Of a stretch of DNA of 64,000 nucleotides, positions 49,465 through 60,715 are shown one piece after another. A program made the position numbers and the translations under genes. The stretch covers positions 372,001 to 436,000 of the forward strand of contig NZ_JACJUU010000001.1 in NCBI RefSeq assembly GCF_014237865.1, given 5' to 3'. A model generated the notes under the pieces. It ran no database searches, had not been told where the DNA came from, and was given only the letters and a program-made list of their open reading frames with translations. This DNA is from Pusillimonas minor (GTDB lineage Bacteria; Pseudomonadota; Gammaproteobacteria; Burkholderiales; Burkholderiaceae_B). Numbering within the stretch: position 1 is the first letter of the stretch; each line of letters begins with the position of its first letter.

Positions 49465-50946
49465 TTAAAAGCCCAAAGAGCTGTCGATGACCGACACGCA
49501 AAGGGCCATGAGGCCACCCGGCAAGATACCCAACACCAAAATGGCCAGACCGTTTAACGACATCAGGCCGCTGGAGACCGTGCCGGTGGGAACTGCGTGC
49601 ACCTCCCCCTCGGGCTCGTCGAAATACGCCATTTTTACGACACGCAGGTAGTAAAACGCACCAATGAGCGAGAAAATGACGGCGACAACAGCCAGCCAGA
49701 CCAGACCTGCACCCACCAGCGCCTGCAACACGCTAAGCTTGGCATAAAAACCAACCAGCGGCGGGATACCGGCCAACGAGAACATGGTCAACATCAGGAC
49801 GCCCGCCAGAATGGGACTGCGTTGATTCAAACCTTTAAGGTCGGAGATCTCTTCGCACTCGAAGCCGCTGCGGCTGAGCAACAAAATAACGCCAAATGAA
49901 GCCAGGGTGGTCAATACATACACCACCATATAAAACAGCGATGCCCCATAGGCTTCTGTAGCAATGGGCTGGTTGTCGACCATGCCCGAAAGCAGGCCCA
50001 GGAACACAAAACCCATGTGTGAAATGGTGGAGTACGCAAGCATACGCTTGAAGTTGGTTTGTACGATGGCCGTCAGGTTACCCACGGCCAGTGACAACAC
50101 CGCCAGAATAAGCAACATGGGCTGCCAATCGAAGGCCAGGCCGTGCAAGCCATCGACCAGCAAACGCATGACAATCGCGAATGCGGCCAACTTGGGTGCG
50201 CCACCTACAATAAGCGTTACTGCCGTAGGTGCCCCTTGGTAAACATCGGGCACCCACATATGGAACGGGACAGCCCCCAGCTTGAACGCCAAACCGGCCA
50301 CAACAAACACCAGACCAAAGACCAGCGGCAGACGTTCGGCCTGATCGGATTCGATAACCTGGGCAATACCTGCCAGGTCGAGGAAACCGGTGGCGCCGTA
50401 AATCATAGATAAACCGTACAACAAAATACCCGACGCCAGCGAGCCCAGCACAAAGTACTTCATGGCCGATTCGGTTGCGTTGATGTTTTCGCGACGAAGC
50501 GCGATGAGCGCATACAGCGCAAACGACATGAGCTCGATACCCAGATAAACCGTCAGCAGGTTACCGGCCGAAATCATGACCATCTGCCCCAACAAGGCAA
50601 ACAGCGTCAGCGTATAGAACTCGCCGCCGCGCGTCAGCATGTCGCGCTTGAAGGCGTACTCGCGACCGTACACCAGCGTAATGGCAACCGCAATATACGA
50701 GGCGAGTTTCAGGAAGTGCGAGAGCTCGTCGACCACGTAAAGGCCGCTGAAGGTTGTGCCCTCGACGCCGTCGCGCCACTGGATTGCCGAGACGGCAGTG
50801 ACCGCCGCCAGCGAGGCCAGCGTCAGCCAGAACGTTAATGAGCGATCGGACGACTTGCTGAAGGCATCGACCAGCAGCACCAGCACAGCCAGAATCAGCA
50901 GCAGAATTTCGGGTAATGCCAAAGCGAATAGAAATTGGTATTGCAT
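49465..50946 (-). CDS. nuoN: NADH-quinone oxidoreductase subunit N
   Basis: One of three antiporter-like membrane subunits that pump protons in complex I. The 493-residue protein has about 14 hydrophobic segments and the family motifs [19 protein letters not shown] and [17 protein letters not shown], with the lysines and the glutamate of the proton path inside them. It follows nuoM by 12 bases. Last core subunit of the operon. Confidence 0.97.
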   Translation of the reverse strand: MQYQFLFALALPEILLLILAVLVLLVDAFSKSSDRSLTFWLTLASLAAVTAVSAIQWRDGVEGTTFSGLYVVDELSHFLKLASYIAVAITLVYGREYAFKRDMLTRGGEFYTLTLFALLGQMVMISAGNLLTVYLGIELMSFALYALIALRRENINATESAMKYFVLGSLASGILLYGLSMIYGATGFLDLAGIAQVIESDQAERLPLVFGLVFVVAGLAFKLGAVPFHMWVPDVYQGAPTAVTLIVGGAPKLAAFAIVMRLLVDGLHGLAFDWQPMLLILAVLSLAVGNLTAIVQTNFKRMLAYSTISHMGFVFLGLLSGMVDNQPIATEAYGASLFYMVVYVLTTLASFGVILLLSRSGFECEEISDLKGLNQRSPILAGVLMLTMFSLAGIPPLVGFYAKLSVLQALVGAGLVWLAVVAVIFSLIGAFYYLRVVKMAYFDEPEGEVHAVPTGTVSSGLMSLNGLAILVLGILPGGLMALCVSVIDSSLGF

Positions 50947-50958
50947 AATGATCCGGGC

Positions 50959-52458
50959 CTACAGTTTCGAGACAGAGACGTGGTCGAGAAGCGCCTGCAC
51001 CGAAACGTGCATCACGTCGGTAAAGGGCTTGGGATGAATACCCATGTAAAGCACCATAACGGCCATGATGCCCAACAGGAAGAATTCGCGTCGATTCAGG
51101 TCGGACAAACCACGGACTTCGTCGTTGGTAATGTCGCCGTAGGCCACACGCTTGACCATCCACAACGAATACGATGCCCCCAGAATAAGCGCCGTGGCTG
51201 TAAGCACACCGATCCAGAAGTTGTATTCGACGGCACCCATGATGACGGTGAACTCGCCAATAAAGCCGCTGGTGGCCGGCAAACCGGCGTTAGCCATGGA
51301 AAACAGCACGAAGAACGTGACGAACCGGGGCATGACACTGACCACGCCGCCGTAAGCGTCGATACGCCGCGTATGCATGCGATCGTAGAGCACACCAATA
51401 CAAAGGAACATGGCACCGGATACAAAACCGTGCGACACCATTTGAACGATGGCGCCTTCGATACCAGCCGTGTTGAAAATAAAGAAGCCCAGGGTCACAA
51501 AGCCCATGTGCGCAACCGACGAATACGCCACCAGCTTTTTCATGTCGTCTTGAACAATGGCCACCAGACCAATATAGATAACGGCGATGAGTGACAACGC
51601 GATCATCAGGCCCGCCAGGCTGTGCGAGGCATCGGGCGCGATGGGCAACGAGAAACGCAGAAAGCCATACGCGCCAAGCTTGAGCATGATGGCCGCCAGC
51701 ACGACCGAGCCCCCGGTAGGCGCTTCGACGTGGGCGTCGGGCAGCCAGGTGTGTACCGGCCACATGGGGACCTTGACCGCAAAAGCGGCAAGCAAGGCAA
51801 TAAAAATAAGTACTTGCGGCGTGTAGGCCAGCTTGAGGTCGTGCCAGGTTTGGATGTCGAATGACCCGCCAGAGGCATGCCACAAATACAAGAACGCAAC
51901 CAGCGTCAGCAGGGAGCCCAGCAACGTGTACAAGAAGAACTTGAACGCCGCGTAGACGCGGTTCGGGCCACCCCAGGCACCAATGATGATGTACATCGGA
52001 ATGAGGGTGGCTTCGAAGAAGACATAGAACAGCATGCCGTCGAGGGCTGCGAACACACCGACCATCAGACCTGACAAAATCAGGAAAGACGCCATGTACT
52101 GTGCAACCTTCTTGGTAATGACTTCCCAGCCGGCAATAACCACAATAATGGTAATGAATGCCGTCAACAGGACAAACCACAACGAAATACCGTCGATACC
52201 CAGGTGATAGTTAATCGCGAACGATTCGATCCAGGGTGCCTTTTCGACAAACTGCATATCGGCAGTGCTGTTGTTGAAACCCAGATACAGGGGAATCGTG
52301 ACCAAAAACCCCAGCACCGCGCCGATGAGCGACAGCCAGCGCGTCAGGCCGGCCCGATCATCACGACCCAACAGCAGCACGACCAGGCCTGCGATGATCG
52401 GGACGAAAATCGACAGTGTGAGCCAAGGGAGAGAAGAAGACGCCATATCGCTAGCCAT
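50959..52458 (-). CDS. nuoM: NADH-quinone oxidoreductase subunit M
   Basis: Antiporter-like proton-pumping subunit of complex I, 499 residues, about 14 hydrophobic segments. Visible family motifs include FEATLIPMYIIIGAWGG (with the essential glutamate), VKVPMWPVHTWLPDAHVEAPT and SSVAHMGFVTLG. The ATG at 52458 shares one base with the nuoL stop (TGATG); an alternative ATG lies four codons downstream. Confidence 0.97.
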   Translation of the reverse strand: MASDMASSSLPWLTLSIFVPIIAGLVVLLLGRDDRAGLTRWLSLIGAVLGFLVTIPLYLGFNNSTADMQFVEKAPWIESFAINYHLGIDGISLWFVLLTAFITIIVVIAGWEVITKKVAQYMASFLILSGLMVGVFAALDGMLFYVFFEATLIPMYIIIGAWGGPNRVYAAFKFFLYTLLGSLLTLVAFLYLWHASGGSFDIQTWHDLKLAYTPQVLIFIALLAAFAVKVPMWPVHTWLPDAHVEAPTGGSVVLAAIMLKLGAYGFLRFSLPIAPDASHSLAGLMIALSLIAVIYIGLVAIVQDDMKKLVAYSSVAHMGFVTLGFFIFNTAGIEGAIVQMVSHGFVSGAMFLCIGVLYDRMHTRRIDAYGGVVSVMPRFVTFFVLFSMANAGLPATSGFIGEFTVIMGAVEYNFWIGVLTATALILGASYSLWMVKRVAYGDITNDEVRGLSDLNRREFFLLGIMAVMVLYMGIHPKPFTDVMHVSVQALLDHVSVSKL

Positions 52459-54473
52459 CAGTGAACCGTCAGGACAAAAAAGGTTAAGAACGCCAAAATG
52501 CCGATAATCATGGCAAAGGCATAGTGATAGATGTAGCCGGACTGCAGGTGGCGGCTGATGGCTGCCACAACGCCGACCACACGTGCACTACCGTTGACCA
52601 GCAAGCCATCGATCAGCCCACGGTCGCCCGCCTGCCACAGGCCACGACCCAGGCAGCGCGCGCCGCGCGCAATAATCTGCTCGTTGATCCAGTCGACGTA
52701 GTATTTGTTTTCGAGCACGGTATTAACGCCCGACAAACTACGCTTGATAGCGGCCGGCAGGGCCGGGTTCACCATATAGCAGTACCACGCCACAACCAAC
52801 CCGGCCACCATCAACCAGAACGGCACGGTAACGAAGCCATGCAAGGCGTATGCCAGCCAGCCACTCCAATGTGACGCCAGCTCGGCCATGGCCGGGTGCT
52901 CGGGCAAGACCTTGATGACGCCATCGAAGTAGCTGCCGAAGAGCAACGGGTCGATGAACCAGATACCGGCAAATACGGACGGAATCGCCAGCAGCACCAG
53001 CGGCAGCGTGACCACCCAGGGAGATTCGTGCGGCGTACCCCCATGGTGACCGTGGTCGTCGTGGCCGTGCGAATCGTGCCCATGGTGGGCATTACCCGAG
53101 GTATCGAAACGCGGCTTGCCGTGGAAGACCAGGAAGTACACGCGGAACGAGTACAGGGACGTGACGAACACCCCAATGAGCGTTGCATAGTAAGCAAAAC
53201 CGGCGCCCCAGACATTGGCTGCACCCGCGGCCTCGATGATGTTTTCTTTGGAGTAGAACCCGGAGAAGAACGGCGTACCGACAAGCGCCAACGTACCGAT
53301 CAGGAAGGTGATCCAGGTAATAGGCATGTATTTGCGCAAGCCACCCATATTACGGATATCTTGATCGTGGTGCATGCCGATAATGACCGAACCCGCGCCC
53401 AGGAACAGCAACGCCTTGAAGAACGCGTGAGTCATGAGGTGGAAAATGGCGACCGAATAAGCCGAAGCCCCCAAGGCAACCGTCATGTAGCCCAGCTGAG
53501 ACAACGTTGAGTACGCCACCACACGTTTGATGTCGGTTTGGATGATGCCCAGAATACCCAGGAACAACGCGCCGATGGAACCGATAACGATGACAAACGA
53601 CAGCGCCGTCGACGACAGTTCGAACAGCGGCGAGAAACGCGCCACCATGAAAATGCCGGCCGTAACCATGGTTGCCGCGTGAATCAGTGCAGAAATGGGG
53701 GTCGGGCCTTCCATCGAGTCGGGCAGCCAGGCATGCAGCGGCACCTGGGCCGATTTACCCATGGCCCCGATAAACAGGCAGATACATGCGACGGTCAACA
53801 ACTGCCAGTCGGTGCCCGGGAATGTGGTAGCCGATAACGTGTCGGCCTTGGCGAAGATATCGCCGTAGTGCATGGTGCCCGTATAGGCAAACAACAAGCC
53901 AATACCCAGAATGAAGCCAAAGTCGCCTACACGGTTGACCAGGAAAGCCTTCATGTTGGCAAAAATGGCCGTAGGACGCGTATACCAGAACCCGATAAGC
54001 AGATATGACACCAGGCCCACCGCTTCCCAGCCAAAGAACAACAGCAGCATGTTGTTCGACATGACCAGCATGAGCATGGAAAAGGTAAACAGCGAAATAT
54101 ACGAGAAGAATCGCTGGTAGCCCGGATCGTCGGCCATGTAGCCGATGGTGTAGATATGCACCATAAGCGACACCGAGGTGACCACAACCATCATGAGGGC
54201 GGAAAGCCCGTCGATAAGGAAGCCGATTTCGATGGGGATATTGCCGATCATGTTCCAGGTATAAACGGTACCGTCGAAGGTTTGGCCGTCAAGCACCTGA
54301 AGCAGGACGATGACCGAACCGATGAACGAAACCAGCACGCCCAGAATGGTGATGAGATGGGCGGCCGTACGGCCCACCTGGCGGCCCAGGAAACCGGTAC
54401 CGAACAAACCGGCAATTAACGAACCGGCCAACGGCGCCAGTGCGATGAGAAGGTAAAGATTGGTTGAACTCAT
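52458..54473 (-). CDS. nuoL: NADH-quinone oxidoreductase subunit L
   Basis: The distal antiporter-like subunit of complex I, with the long lateral helix that ties the pump modules together. The 671-residue protein has FFGWEAVGLVSYLLIGFW and AQVPLHAWLPDSMEGPTPISALIHAAT. Around residues 461-478 there is a histidine-rich loop (HHGHDSHGHDDHGHHGG) not found in E. coli NuoL. The ATG at 54473 has GGGAT upstream; the frame extends six codons further. Confidence 0.97.
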   Translation of the reverse strand: MSSTNLYLLIALAPLAGSLIAGLFGTGFLGRQVGRTAAHLITILGVLVSFIGSVIVLLQVLDGQTFDGTVYTWNMIGNIPIEIGFLIDGLSALMMVVVTSVSLMVHIYTIGYMADDPGYQRFFSYISLFTFSMLMLVMSNNMLLLFFGWEAVGLVSYLLIGFWYTRPTAIFANMKAFLVNRVGDFGFILGIGLLFAYTGTMHYGDIFAKADTLSATTFPGTDWQLLTVACICLFIGAMGKSAQVPLHAWLPDSMEGPTPISALIHAATMVTAGIFMVARFSPLFELSSTALSFVIVIGSIGALFLGILGIIQTDIKRVVAYSTLSQLGYMTVALGASAYSVAIFHLMTHAFFKALLFLGAGSVIIGMHHDQDIRNMGGLRKYMPITWITFLIGTLALVGTPFFSGFYSKENIIEAAGAANVWGAGFAYYATLIGVFVTSLYSFRVYFLVFHGKPRFDTSGNAHHGHDSHGHDDHGHHGGTPHESPWVVTLPLVLLAIPSVFAGIWFIDPLLFGSYFDGVIKVLPEHPAMAELASHWSGWLAYALHGFVTVPFWLMVAGLVVAWYCYMVNPALPAAIKRSLSGVNTVLENKYYVDWINEQIIARGARCLGRGLWQAGDRGLIDGLLVNGSARVVGVVAAISRHLQSGYIYHYAFAMIIGILAFLTFFVLTVH

Positions 54474-54487
54474 AATTGGCAATCCCA

Positions 54488-54796
54488 TCAACCGTTAAGG
54501 TGATCCAGTTCTTCGACGTTGATGGTGTTGAGATTACGGAACAGCAACACCAAAATGGCCAGACCGATAGCGGCTTCGGCCGCAGCAACGGTAAGGATGA
54601 AGAACACGAACACCTGGCCCGAGGCTTCGCCAAACCAGGTAGAAAACGCAACAAAATTGATATTGGCCGACAGCAGGATGAGCTCGATCGACATGAGCAA
54701 AATCAGCAAGTTGCGACGATTTACAAAAAAGCCGAATACGCCAATACAAAATAGAATGGCCGACAAAATAAGATAGTGTGCAAGCGTAATGGTCAT
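54488..54796 (-). CDS. nuoK: NADH-quinone oxidoreductase subunit K
   Basis: A 102-residue subunit with three membrane segments, related to MrpC antiporter proteins. It has the conserved [17 protein letters not shown] and [13 protein letters not shown] segments that carry the two buried glutamates of the proton path. The ATG overlaps the nuoJ stop (ATGA, 54793-54796); 14 bases separate it from nuoL. Confidence 0.97.
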   Translation of the reverse strand: MTITLAHYLILSAILFCIGVFGFFVNRRNLLILLMSIELILLSANINFVAFSTWFGEASGQVFVFFILTVAAAEAAIGLAILVLLFRNLNTINVEELDHLNG

Positions 54797-55401
54797 TTCG
54801 AAGCGTCCTTTTCTGTCTGCGAAGCCAGATTAACCAGACGCACACGGTCTTTGGCTCGCACTTTGACCTGTTCAGACGGGTTGTTGTATTTGACGTCGCG
54901 ACGCTTGCGCAGGGTAAGTGCAATGGCGGCAACCATACCGACCAGCAAAATCACGGCGCCAATTTCGACCGCAAATACGTAGTCGGTGTACATCAGCTCG
55001 CCCAAGGCGCGCGTGTTGTTGTAGTCGGCAGGCAGATCAGCCGGGGGGCCGGCATCGAGCCAGGTACTGCCCAGCACAAAGGCCATTTCGAGAACCATGA
55101 TGACGCCAATGAACAGGCCGGCAGGCAAGTACGCCTTGAAGCCCTTACGCAGGCTTTCGGAGCGCACATCGATCATCATGACGACGAACAGGAACAGCAC
55201 CATGACGGCGCCAACGTACACCAGCACAAGCAAGAGTCCGAGGAACTCGGCGCCGATGAGGATCCAGAGCATGGCGGCCGTAAAGAACGCCAGAATGAGG
55301 TTGAGGACGGCGGTGATGGGGTTGGGTGCCGTGATTACACGGAACGCCGCCACCACCAGCACAATCGCCAGCAAGTAGAACAGGACGGTCGTAAATGTCA
55401 T
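54793..55401 (-). CDS. nuoJ: NADH-quinone oxidoreductase subunit J
   Basis: Membrane subunit of 202 residues with five hydrophobic segments, located at the junction of the peripheral and membrane arms. The conserved [16 protein letters not shown] segment, which forms the pi-bulge helix moved during the catalytic cycle, is visible near residue 60. The cytoplasmic tail is basic ([24 protein letters not shown]). It follows nuoI by 18 bases. Confidence 0.97.
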   Translation of the reverse strand: MTFTTVLFYLLAIVLVVAAFRVITAPNPITAVLNLILAFFTAAMLWILIGAEFLGLLLVLVYVGAVMVLFLFVVMMIDVRSESLRKGFKAYLPAGLFIGVIMVLEMAFVLGSTWLDAGPPADLPADYNNTRALGELMYTDYVFAVEIGAVILLVGMVAAIALTLRKRRDVKYNNPSEQVKVRAKDRVRLVNLASQTEKDASK

Positions 55402-55419
55402 GGTTATCGGGCCCTGGGA

Positions 55420-55908
55420 TTAACGGTAAGGCGCATCGGCTGCGCGTCGTGCGGCGATTTCGGGTTCGTAGCGATCACCGATGGCCAGCAGCATGTCTTT
55501 GGTGTAGTAGAGGTCGCCGCGTTTTTCGCCGTGATACTCGTGAATATGCGTTTCGACAATAGAGTCGACCGGGCAGCTTTCTTCGCAAAAGCCACAAAAA
55601 ATGCACTTGGCCAGATCGATGTCGTAGCGGGTCGTACGGCGCGAACCATCGTCGCGCTCTTCGGACTCGATGGTAATCGCCATGGCCGGGCATACTGCTT
55701 CGCACAATTTACAGGCAATGCAACGCTCTTCGCCGTTGGGGTAACGACGCAGGGCATGCAAGCCACGGAAACGCGGCGATGCAGGGGTTTTTTCTTGCGG
55801 ATAGCGTAATGTGACTTTGCGCCTGAAGAAATACTTGCCGGTCAGGCGCATGCCCTTGAGCATCTCGGAGAGCAGCAAACTGCCGAAAAAATCTTTAATT
55901 GCTTCCAT
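55420..55908 (-). CDS. nuoI: NADH-quinone oxidoreductase subunit I
   Basis: An iron-sulfur protein of 162 residues that carries clusters N6a and N6b toward the quinone site. Two ferredoxin motifs are clear: C63, C66, C69, C73 and C102, C105, C108, C112. The N-terminal amphipathic helix ([15 protein letters not shown]) would sit against the membrane. Nineteen bases separate it from nuoH. Confidence 0.98.
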   Translation of the reverse strand: MEAIKDFFGSLLLSEMLKGMRLTGKYFFRRKVTLRYPQEKTPASPRFRGLHALRRYPNGEERCIACKLCEAVCPAMAITIESEERDDGSRRTTRYDIDLAKCIFCGFCEESCPVDSIVETHIHEYHGEKRGDLYYTKDMLLAIGDRYEPEIAARRAADAPYR

Positions 55909-55927
55909 GTTCAGCTCCTGTCATCCC

Positions 55928-57001
55928 TTATTGCCAGATGTTCCATGGCGTTTGCATCCAGATGGCGACCAGCAGCAGCCAGACCCCGGTAAACGGAATG
56001 AATACTTTCCAGCCCAAACGCATGATCTGGTCGTAGCGATACCGCGGAAACGTGGCACGGAACCAGATGAACAGCGATACGACAAAGAACGTTTTAACCC
56101 CCAGCCACAGCCAACCCGGCACCCATGTAAACGGTGCGATATCGACCGGTGGCAACCAGCCGCCCAAAAACATGATGGACGCCATGGCGGACAGAAGAAT
56201 CATGTTGGCGTACTCGCCCAGGAAGAACAGCGCAAAAGCCGTACCTGAGTATTCGACCATGTGGCCTGCCACGATTTCGGACTCGCCCTCGACAACGTCG
56301 AAGGGGTGGCGGTTGGTTTCGGCCACACACGAAATCACGTAAATGACGAAGAGCGGCAGCAATGGCAGCCAGTTCCAGGACAGGAAATTAAGGCCGTTGT
56401 CGGCGAATGTACCGCGGTCTTGGCCCAGGACGATTTCACTGACGTTAAGCGAGCCCGACACCAGCAATACGGTGATCATCACAAAGCCAATGGCCAGTTC
56501 GTAGGACACCATTTGCGCTGCAGCGCGCATGGCGCCCAAAAACGCATACTTTGAGTTGGAGGCCCAACCGGCAACAATTACGCCATATACCCCGACCGAT
56601 GTAATGGCCATGATGTAGAGCAAACCCGCGTTGATGTTGGACAACACCATTTCGGGGCCAAAAGGAATAATGGCCCACGCCGCCAAGGCCGGCATCAGGG
56701 TGACGACCGGTGCCAGGATAAACAGCACCTTGTTGGCCTGGCCCGGGATGACCAGTTCTTTGGTCAGCAGTTTGAAAACGTCGGCAAACGGCTGCAACAG
56801 ACCACGAAACCCGACCCGGGTGGGGCCCAGACGAACGTGCATTGCACCGATCATCTTGCGTTCCCAGTAGGTGAGGTAAGCCACACAAAGAATGACGGGG
56901 ACGGCAACCACCAGAATCATGACCAGTGTCCAGACCACGTACCACGCGGTCGGGCCGATAAGGTCGGTGCCGAACGCCTCAAGCATATTCAGCCATTCCA
57001 T
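55928..57001 (-). CDS. nuoH: NADH-quinone oxidoreductase subunit H
   Basis: The 357-residue membrane subunit that forms much of the quinone-binding chamber. About eight or nine hydrophobic segments; family motifs are [20 protein letters not shown] and the acidic [19 protein letters not shown] loop. The start codon follows directly on the nuoG stop (TAAATG), so translation is probably coupled. Confidence 0.98.
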   Translation of the reverse strand: MEWLNMLEAFGTDLIGPTAWYVVWTLVMILVVAVPVILCVAYLTYWERKMIGAMHVRLGPTRVGFRGLLQPFADVFKLLTKELVIPGQANKVLFILAPVVTLMPALAAWAIIPFGPEMVLSNINAGLLYIMAITSVGVYGVIVAGWASNSKYAFLGAMRAAAQMVSYELAIGFVMITVLLVSGSLNVSEIVLGQDRGTFADNGLNFLSWNWLPLLPLFVIYVISCVAETNRHPFDVVEGESEIVAGHMVEYSGTAFALFFLGEYANMILLSAMASIMFLGGWLPPVDIAPFTWVPGWLWLGVKTFFVVSLFIWFRATFPRYRYDQIMRLGWKVFIPFTGVWLLLVAIWMQTPWNIWQ

Positions 57002-59332
57002 TTAAATTCGCTCCACGGAAAGTTGGCCAAAAGCACTGCCCAGACCCAGCGTTTGCGGGAAAGCAGCAGCCACGCGCACAGCCCCCTTGACCACCCCGTC
57101 ATCAGCCTGGGCAAGCAATTCGGCCGAGCCGGAAGAAGACTTGACGCGTACCTGCTGGCCCGAAGACACACCCAGTTGTGCGAGGGTATCGGGGTGGGCA
57201 CGCAAGACCGGGGCCTGCGATGCCGGCGCAGCCTGGAGGGGCTCGGCGCGACGCACGATGGCGTCGGTACGATAAATGGGCAGGTCGGTCACGCGCTCGA
57301 TCGCCTGCGCGTTTGCAGACGCCAGACCCGGCTGAGACACGACTTGATTTGAAAGACGGTCTTGCACGTTCCCGGCAAACACCGAATCGCGCACGGACTC
57401 GGAGGTTTCGTCGTCGAAACCTTGCAGTTCGAACAGATTCCCCATGACGCGAAGCACCTTCCAGCCAGGGCGGGATTCGCCCAGCGGGGCAACGGTGCCA
57501 CGGAAGCTTTGTGCGCGCCCTTCGGCATTGACAAAGGTGCCGGAAGTTTCGGTGTACGGGGCAATAGGCAGCATGACGCTGGCCCAGGCCTGAGCCGCCG
57601 AAGCATACGATGTGAGGGCCACCGAGAATTCGGCGGCCTGCAGGGTATTGACGGCTTGCTGACCGTTATCGGCGTCGAATTCGGGCTCGGCGTGCAACAC
57701 GATAAACGCCTTGAGGCCTTGGGCAAGCATTTGCTCGGCAGTAAGGCCCTGCCCTTTGGGCACCGCACCGGCCAGGTAGCCGCCAACCGTGTTGCCACCC
57801 GGTGTAAGAAAGCCCAGCTTGCCTGAGGCCAATTGAGCAACCAGTTGGGCATTGGCCGCCAACAACGAGGCCTGCGGCGACGTAACCGCCATATTGCCCA
57901 CGAGCACCGCAACATTACCGCCGGCAGCAAGGCTGTCGGCAATGCGTTGGGCTTCGGGTGAGACGTCGACGCCAGCGAACGCGGCAGGGATGGCTTGGCC
58001 CTTGATTTGCGCCAGGGCCGCACCAACTTGTGCCAAAGCGTTAGGCAACTGCGAAGGCGCCGCCGCAAGGCGACTGGCAACCGGGAACAGCGGGTCGTCG
58101 TGCGCGGCATCGATAAACGACACCTGCGTGCCGCGCTTGGCGGCTTGACGCAGACGCTGTGCGAACAAGGGATGGTCTTTACGCAAGAACGAGCCCACCA
58201 CCAGGACAGCGTCGAGATTGTCGAGCTCGGCGACAGGCATGCCCAGCCAAGGCGTACCGGCAATTGCCGCGCCGAAGGACGGGTCGGTGTAACGCAAACG
58301 AAAATCGACGTTTTCGGACCCCAGACCACGGGCAAGCTGCGCCAGTAGCGCGAGCTCTTCGGTGGTGGCCATGGGGCTGCCAATAGCGCCGATGGCGCCG
58401 GCACCATGTGCTTCGCGAACTTTGTTCAGCCCCTTGACCACGGCCTGCAGGGCATCGCCCCAGGACACTTCGTGCCACTGACCGTTGGCGTCTTTGACCA
58501 TGGGGTGAGCCAGGCGATCTTCTGTGTTCAGCCCAGCATAGGCAAAGCGATCGCGGTCGCTGATCCAGCACTCGTTGACGGCTTCGTTTTCGAAGGGAAC
58601 CACGCGCATGACCTGGTCGCCCTTGACCTGGACGACGATGTTTGCACCCACGCTGTCGTGAGGGCTTACGGCGCGACGCCGGGCCAGCTCCCAGGTACGG
58701 GCGGTGTAGCGGAATGGCTTGGATGTCAGCGCGCCAACCGGGCAGATGTCGATCATGTTGCCCGACAGTTCGGACTCGACGGCGCGGCCAACGAATGTGG
58801 TGATTTCGGAGTGCTCGCCACGGTTGAGCATCCCCAGTTCCATCACGCCGGCGATTTCTTGACCGAAGCGGACGCAACGCGTGCAATGAATGCAACGTGG
58901 CATTTCTTCGGCAGAAATGAGCGGGCCCATGTCTTTATGGAACACCACGCGCTTTTCTTCCTGGTAGCGCGATTCGGAGCCACCGTAACCAACGGCAAGG
59001 TCTTGCAGCTGACATTCGCCGCCCTGGTCACAAATGGGGCAGTCGAGCGGGTGGTTGATCAGGAGAAACTCCATCACGCTTTTTTGTGCAGCAACGGCCT
59101 TTTCGGAGCAGGTGTGGACCACCATGCCGTTGGTGACGGGCGTAGCGCAAGCCGGCATGGCCTTGGGCGCTTTTTCGACCTCGACCAGGCACATGCGGCA
59201 GTTTGCCGCGATGGAGAGTTTCTTGTGATAGCAAAAATGCGGCACATAAAGACCCAGCTTGTTGGCCGCATGCATAACCATGCTGCCCTCGGGGACTTCG
59301 ACCTGTTTGCCGTCGATGGTGAGTTCTACCAT
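57002..59332 (-). CDS. nuoG: NADH-quinone oxidoreductase subunit G
   Basis: The large iron-sulfur subunit, 776 residues. A [2Fe-2S] centre is bound by C34, C45, C48 and C62; H94, C98, C101 and C107 bind the next cluster; and CIHCTRC starts another ferredoxin-type site. The remaining 550 residues resemble molybdopterin oxidoreductases without cofactor-binding function in complex I. Fifteen bases after nuoF. The C-terminal half is rich in alanine and diverges more than the rest. Confidence 0.97.
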   Translation of the reverse strand: MVELTIDGKQVEVPEGSMVMHAANKLGLYVPHFCYHKKLSIAANCRMCLVEVEKAPKAMPACATPVTNGMVVHTCSEKAVAAQKSVMEFLLINHPLDCPICDQGGECQLQDLAVGYGGSESRYQEEKRVVFHKDMGPLISAEEMPRCIHCTRCVRFGQEIAGVMELGMLNRGEHSEITTFVGRAVESELSGNMIDICPVGALTSKPFRYTARTWELARRRAVSPHDSVGANIVVQVKGDQVMRVVPFENEAVNECWISDRDRFAYAGLNTEDRLAHPMVKDANGQWHEVSWGDALQAVVKGLNKVREAHGAGAIGAIGSPMATTEELALLAQLARGLGSENVDFRLRYTDPSFGAAIAGTPWLGMPVAELDNLDAVLVVGSFLRKDHPLFAQRLRQAAKRGTQVSFIDAAHDDPLFPVASRLAAAPSQLPNALAQVGAALAQIKGQAIPAAFAGVDVSPEAQRIADSLAAGGNVAVLVGNMAVTSPQASLLAANAQLVAQLASGKLGFLTPGGNTVGGYLAGAVPKGQGLTAEQMLAQGLKAFIVLHAEPEFDADNGQQAVNTLQAAEFSVALTSYASAAQAWASVMLPIAPYTETSGTFVNAEGRAQSFRGTVAPLGESRPGWKVLRVMGNLFELQGFDDETSESVRDSVFAGNVQDRLSNQVVSQPGLASANAQAIERVTDLPIYRTDAIVRRAEPLQAAPASQAPVLRAHPDTLAQLGVSSGQQVRVKSSSGSAELLAQADDGVVKGAVRVAAAFPQTLGLGSAFGQLSVERI

Positions 59333-59347
59333 TAGCGTATCCTGAGC

Positions 59348-60715
59348 CTACAAATATTTGGGCACCACACAGCTTTTATGCTCGATGTGGTGTGCGAACT
59401 CGTCGCGGAAGTGCTTGATGAAACTGCGTACGGGCATGGCTGCCGCGTCGCCCAGGGCGCAAATAGTGCGGCCCATGATATTGAATGCAACGGAGTCGAG
59501 TACATCGAGGTCTTCGGGGCGACCCTGACCATTTTCGATGCGCTCGAGGATGCGATACAGCCAGCCGGTGCCTTCGCGACAGGGCGTGCACTGCCCGCAG
59601 CTTTCTTCGTAGTAGAAGTAAGACAAGCGCAGTAATGACTTAACCATGCAACGGGTTTCGTCCATGACGATGACGGCACCCGAACCGAGCATGGAGCCGG
59701 CTTTGGCGATGCTGTCGTAGTCCATGGTGGTTTGCATCATGATGTCGCCCGGGACGACCGGCGCACTGGACCCGCCCGGGATAACAGCCTTGAGCTTGCG
59801 GCCACCCTTGACGCCGCCGGCCAGTTCAAGCAGCTTGGAAAATGGCGTACCCATGGGGACTTCGTAGTTGCCCGGCAATTCGACGTCGCCCGACACCGAA
59901 AACAACTTGGTGCCGCCATTGTTCGGAATACCGGTTTCGAGGTAAGCCTGGCCGCTGTTACGGAAGATCCAGGGCACCGCCGCGAACGTTTCGGTGTTGT
60001 TGATGGTGGTGGGCTTGCCATACAGACCAAAGCTGGCCGGGAACGGCGGCTTGAACCGCGGCTGACCTTTTTTGCCTTCGAGCGATTCGAGCAAGGCGGT
60101 TTCTTCGCCGCAAATATAGGCGCCGAAACCATGAAACGCATGCAGCTGGAAGTTAAACCCGGAACCCAGGATATTGTCGCCCAAAAAACCGGCTTTGCGC
60201 GCTTCTTCGAGGGCTTCTTCGAAACGATCGTAGATTTCGAAGATTTCACCGTGAATGTAGTTGTAGCCGACGCTGATACCCATGGCGTAGGCGGCAATAG
60301 CCATGCCTTCGATAACGATGTGCGGGTTAAAACGCAAGATGTCGCGGTCTTTGAATGTACCGGGCTCGCCTTCATCGGAGTTGCAAACCAGATACTTCTG
60401 ACCTGGCAAGTTACGCGGCATGAAGCTCCATTTAAGACCCGTGGGGAAGCCCGCGCCACCCCGGCCGCGCAAACCAGAAGCCTTGACTTCGGCGATGACA
60501 TCTTCGGGCTTCATGCCCGACGTTAATATTTTGCGCAGGGCCTCGTAACCGCCGCGTTTAACGTAATCGTCGAGGCGCCAGTTCGTGCCATCAAGACCAG
60601 ATACGATTTGCGGGTCGATATGGCGGCCATGAAAAATCATGCTGCGCGCCAAGTCGTTGTTGGGCGCGATGGTCAGGCCTTCGGAGAAAGACTGGAGAAT
60701 ATCGGCGGTGGTCAT
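59348..60715 (-). CDS. nuoF: NADH-quinone oxidoreductase subunit F
   Basis: The NADH- and FMN-binding subunit, 455 residues. [13 protein letters not shown] and the later [18 protein letters not shown] form the FMN/NADH pocket; [12 protein letters not shown] supplies three of the four cluster N3 cysteines. The ATG at 60715 overlaps the nuoE stop (ATGA); the frame stays open to 60961 in the shadow of nuoE, with no homology, so I reject that extension. Confidence 0.97.
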   Translation of the reverse strand: MTTADILQSFSEGLTIAPNNDLARSMIFHGRHIDPQIVSGLDGTNWRLDDYVKRGGYEALRKILTSGMKPEDVIAEVKASGLRGRGGAGFPTGLKWSFMPRNLPGQKYLVCNSDEGEPGTFKDRDILRFNPHIVIEGMAIAAYAMGISVGYNYIHGEIFEIYDRFEEALEEARKAGFLGDNILGSGFNFQLHAFHGFGAYICGEETALLESLEGKKGQPRFKPPFPASFGLYGKPTTINNTETFAAVPWIFRNSGQAYLETGIPNNGGTKLFSVSGDVELPGNYEVPMGTPFSKLLELAGGVKGGRKLKAVIPGGSSAPVVPGDIMMQTTMDYDSIAKAGSMLGSGAVIVMDETRCMVKSLLRLSYFYYEESCGQCTPCREGTGWLYRILERIENGQGRPEDLDVLDSVAFNIMGRTICALGDAAAMPVRSFIKHFRDEFAHHIEHKSCVVPKYL

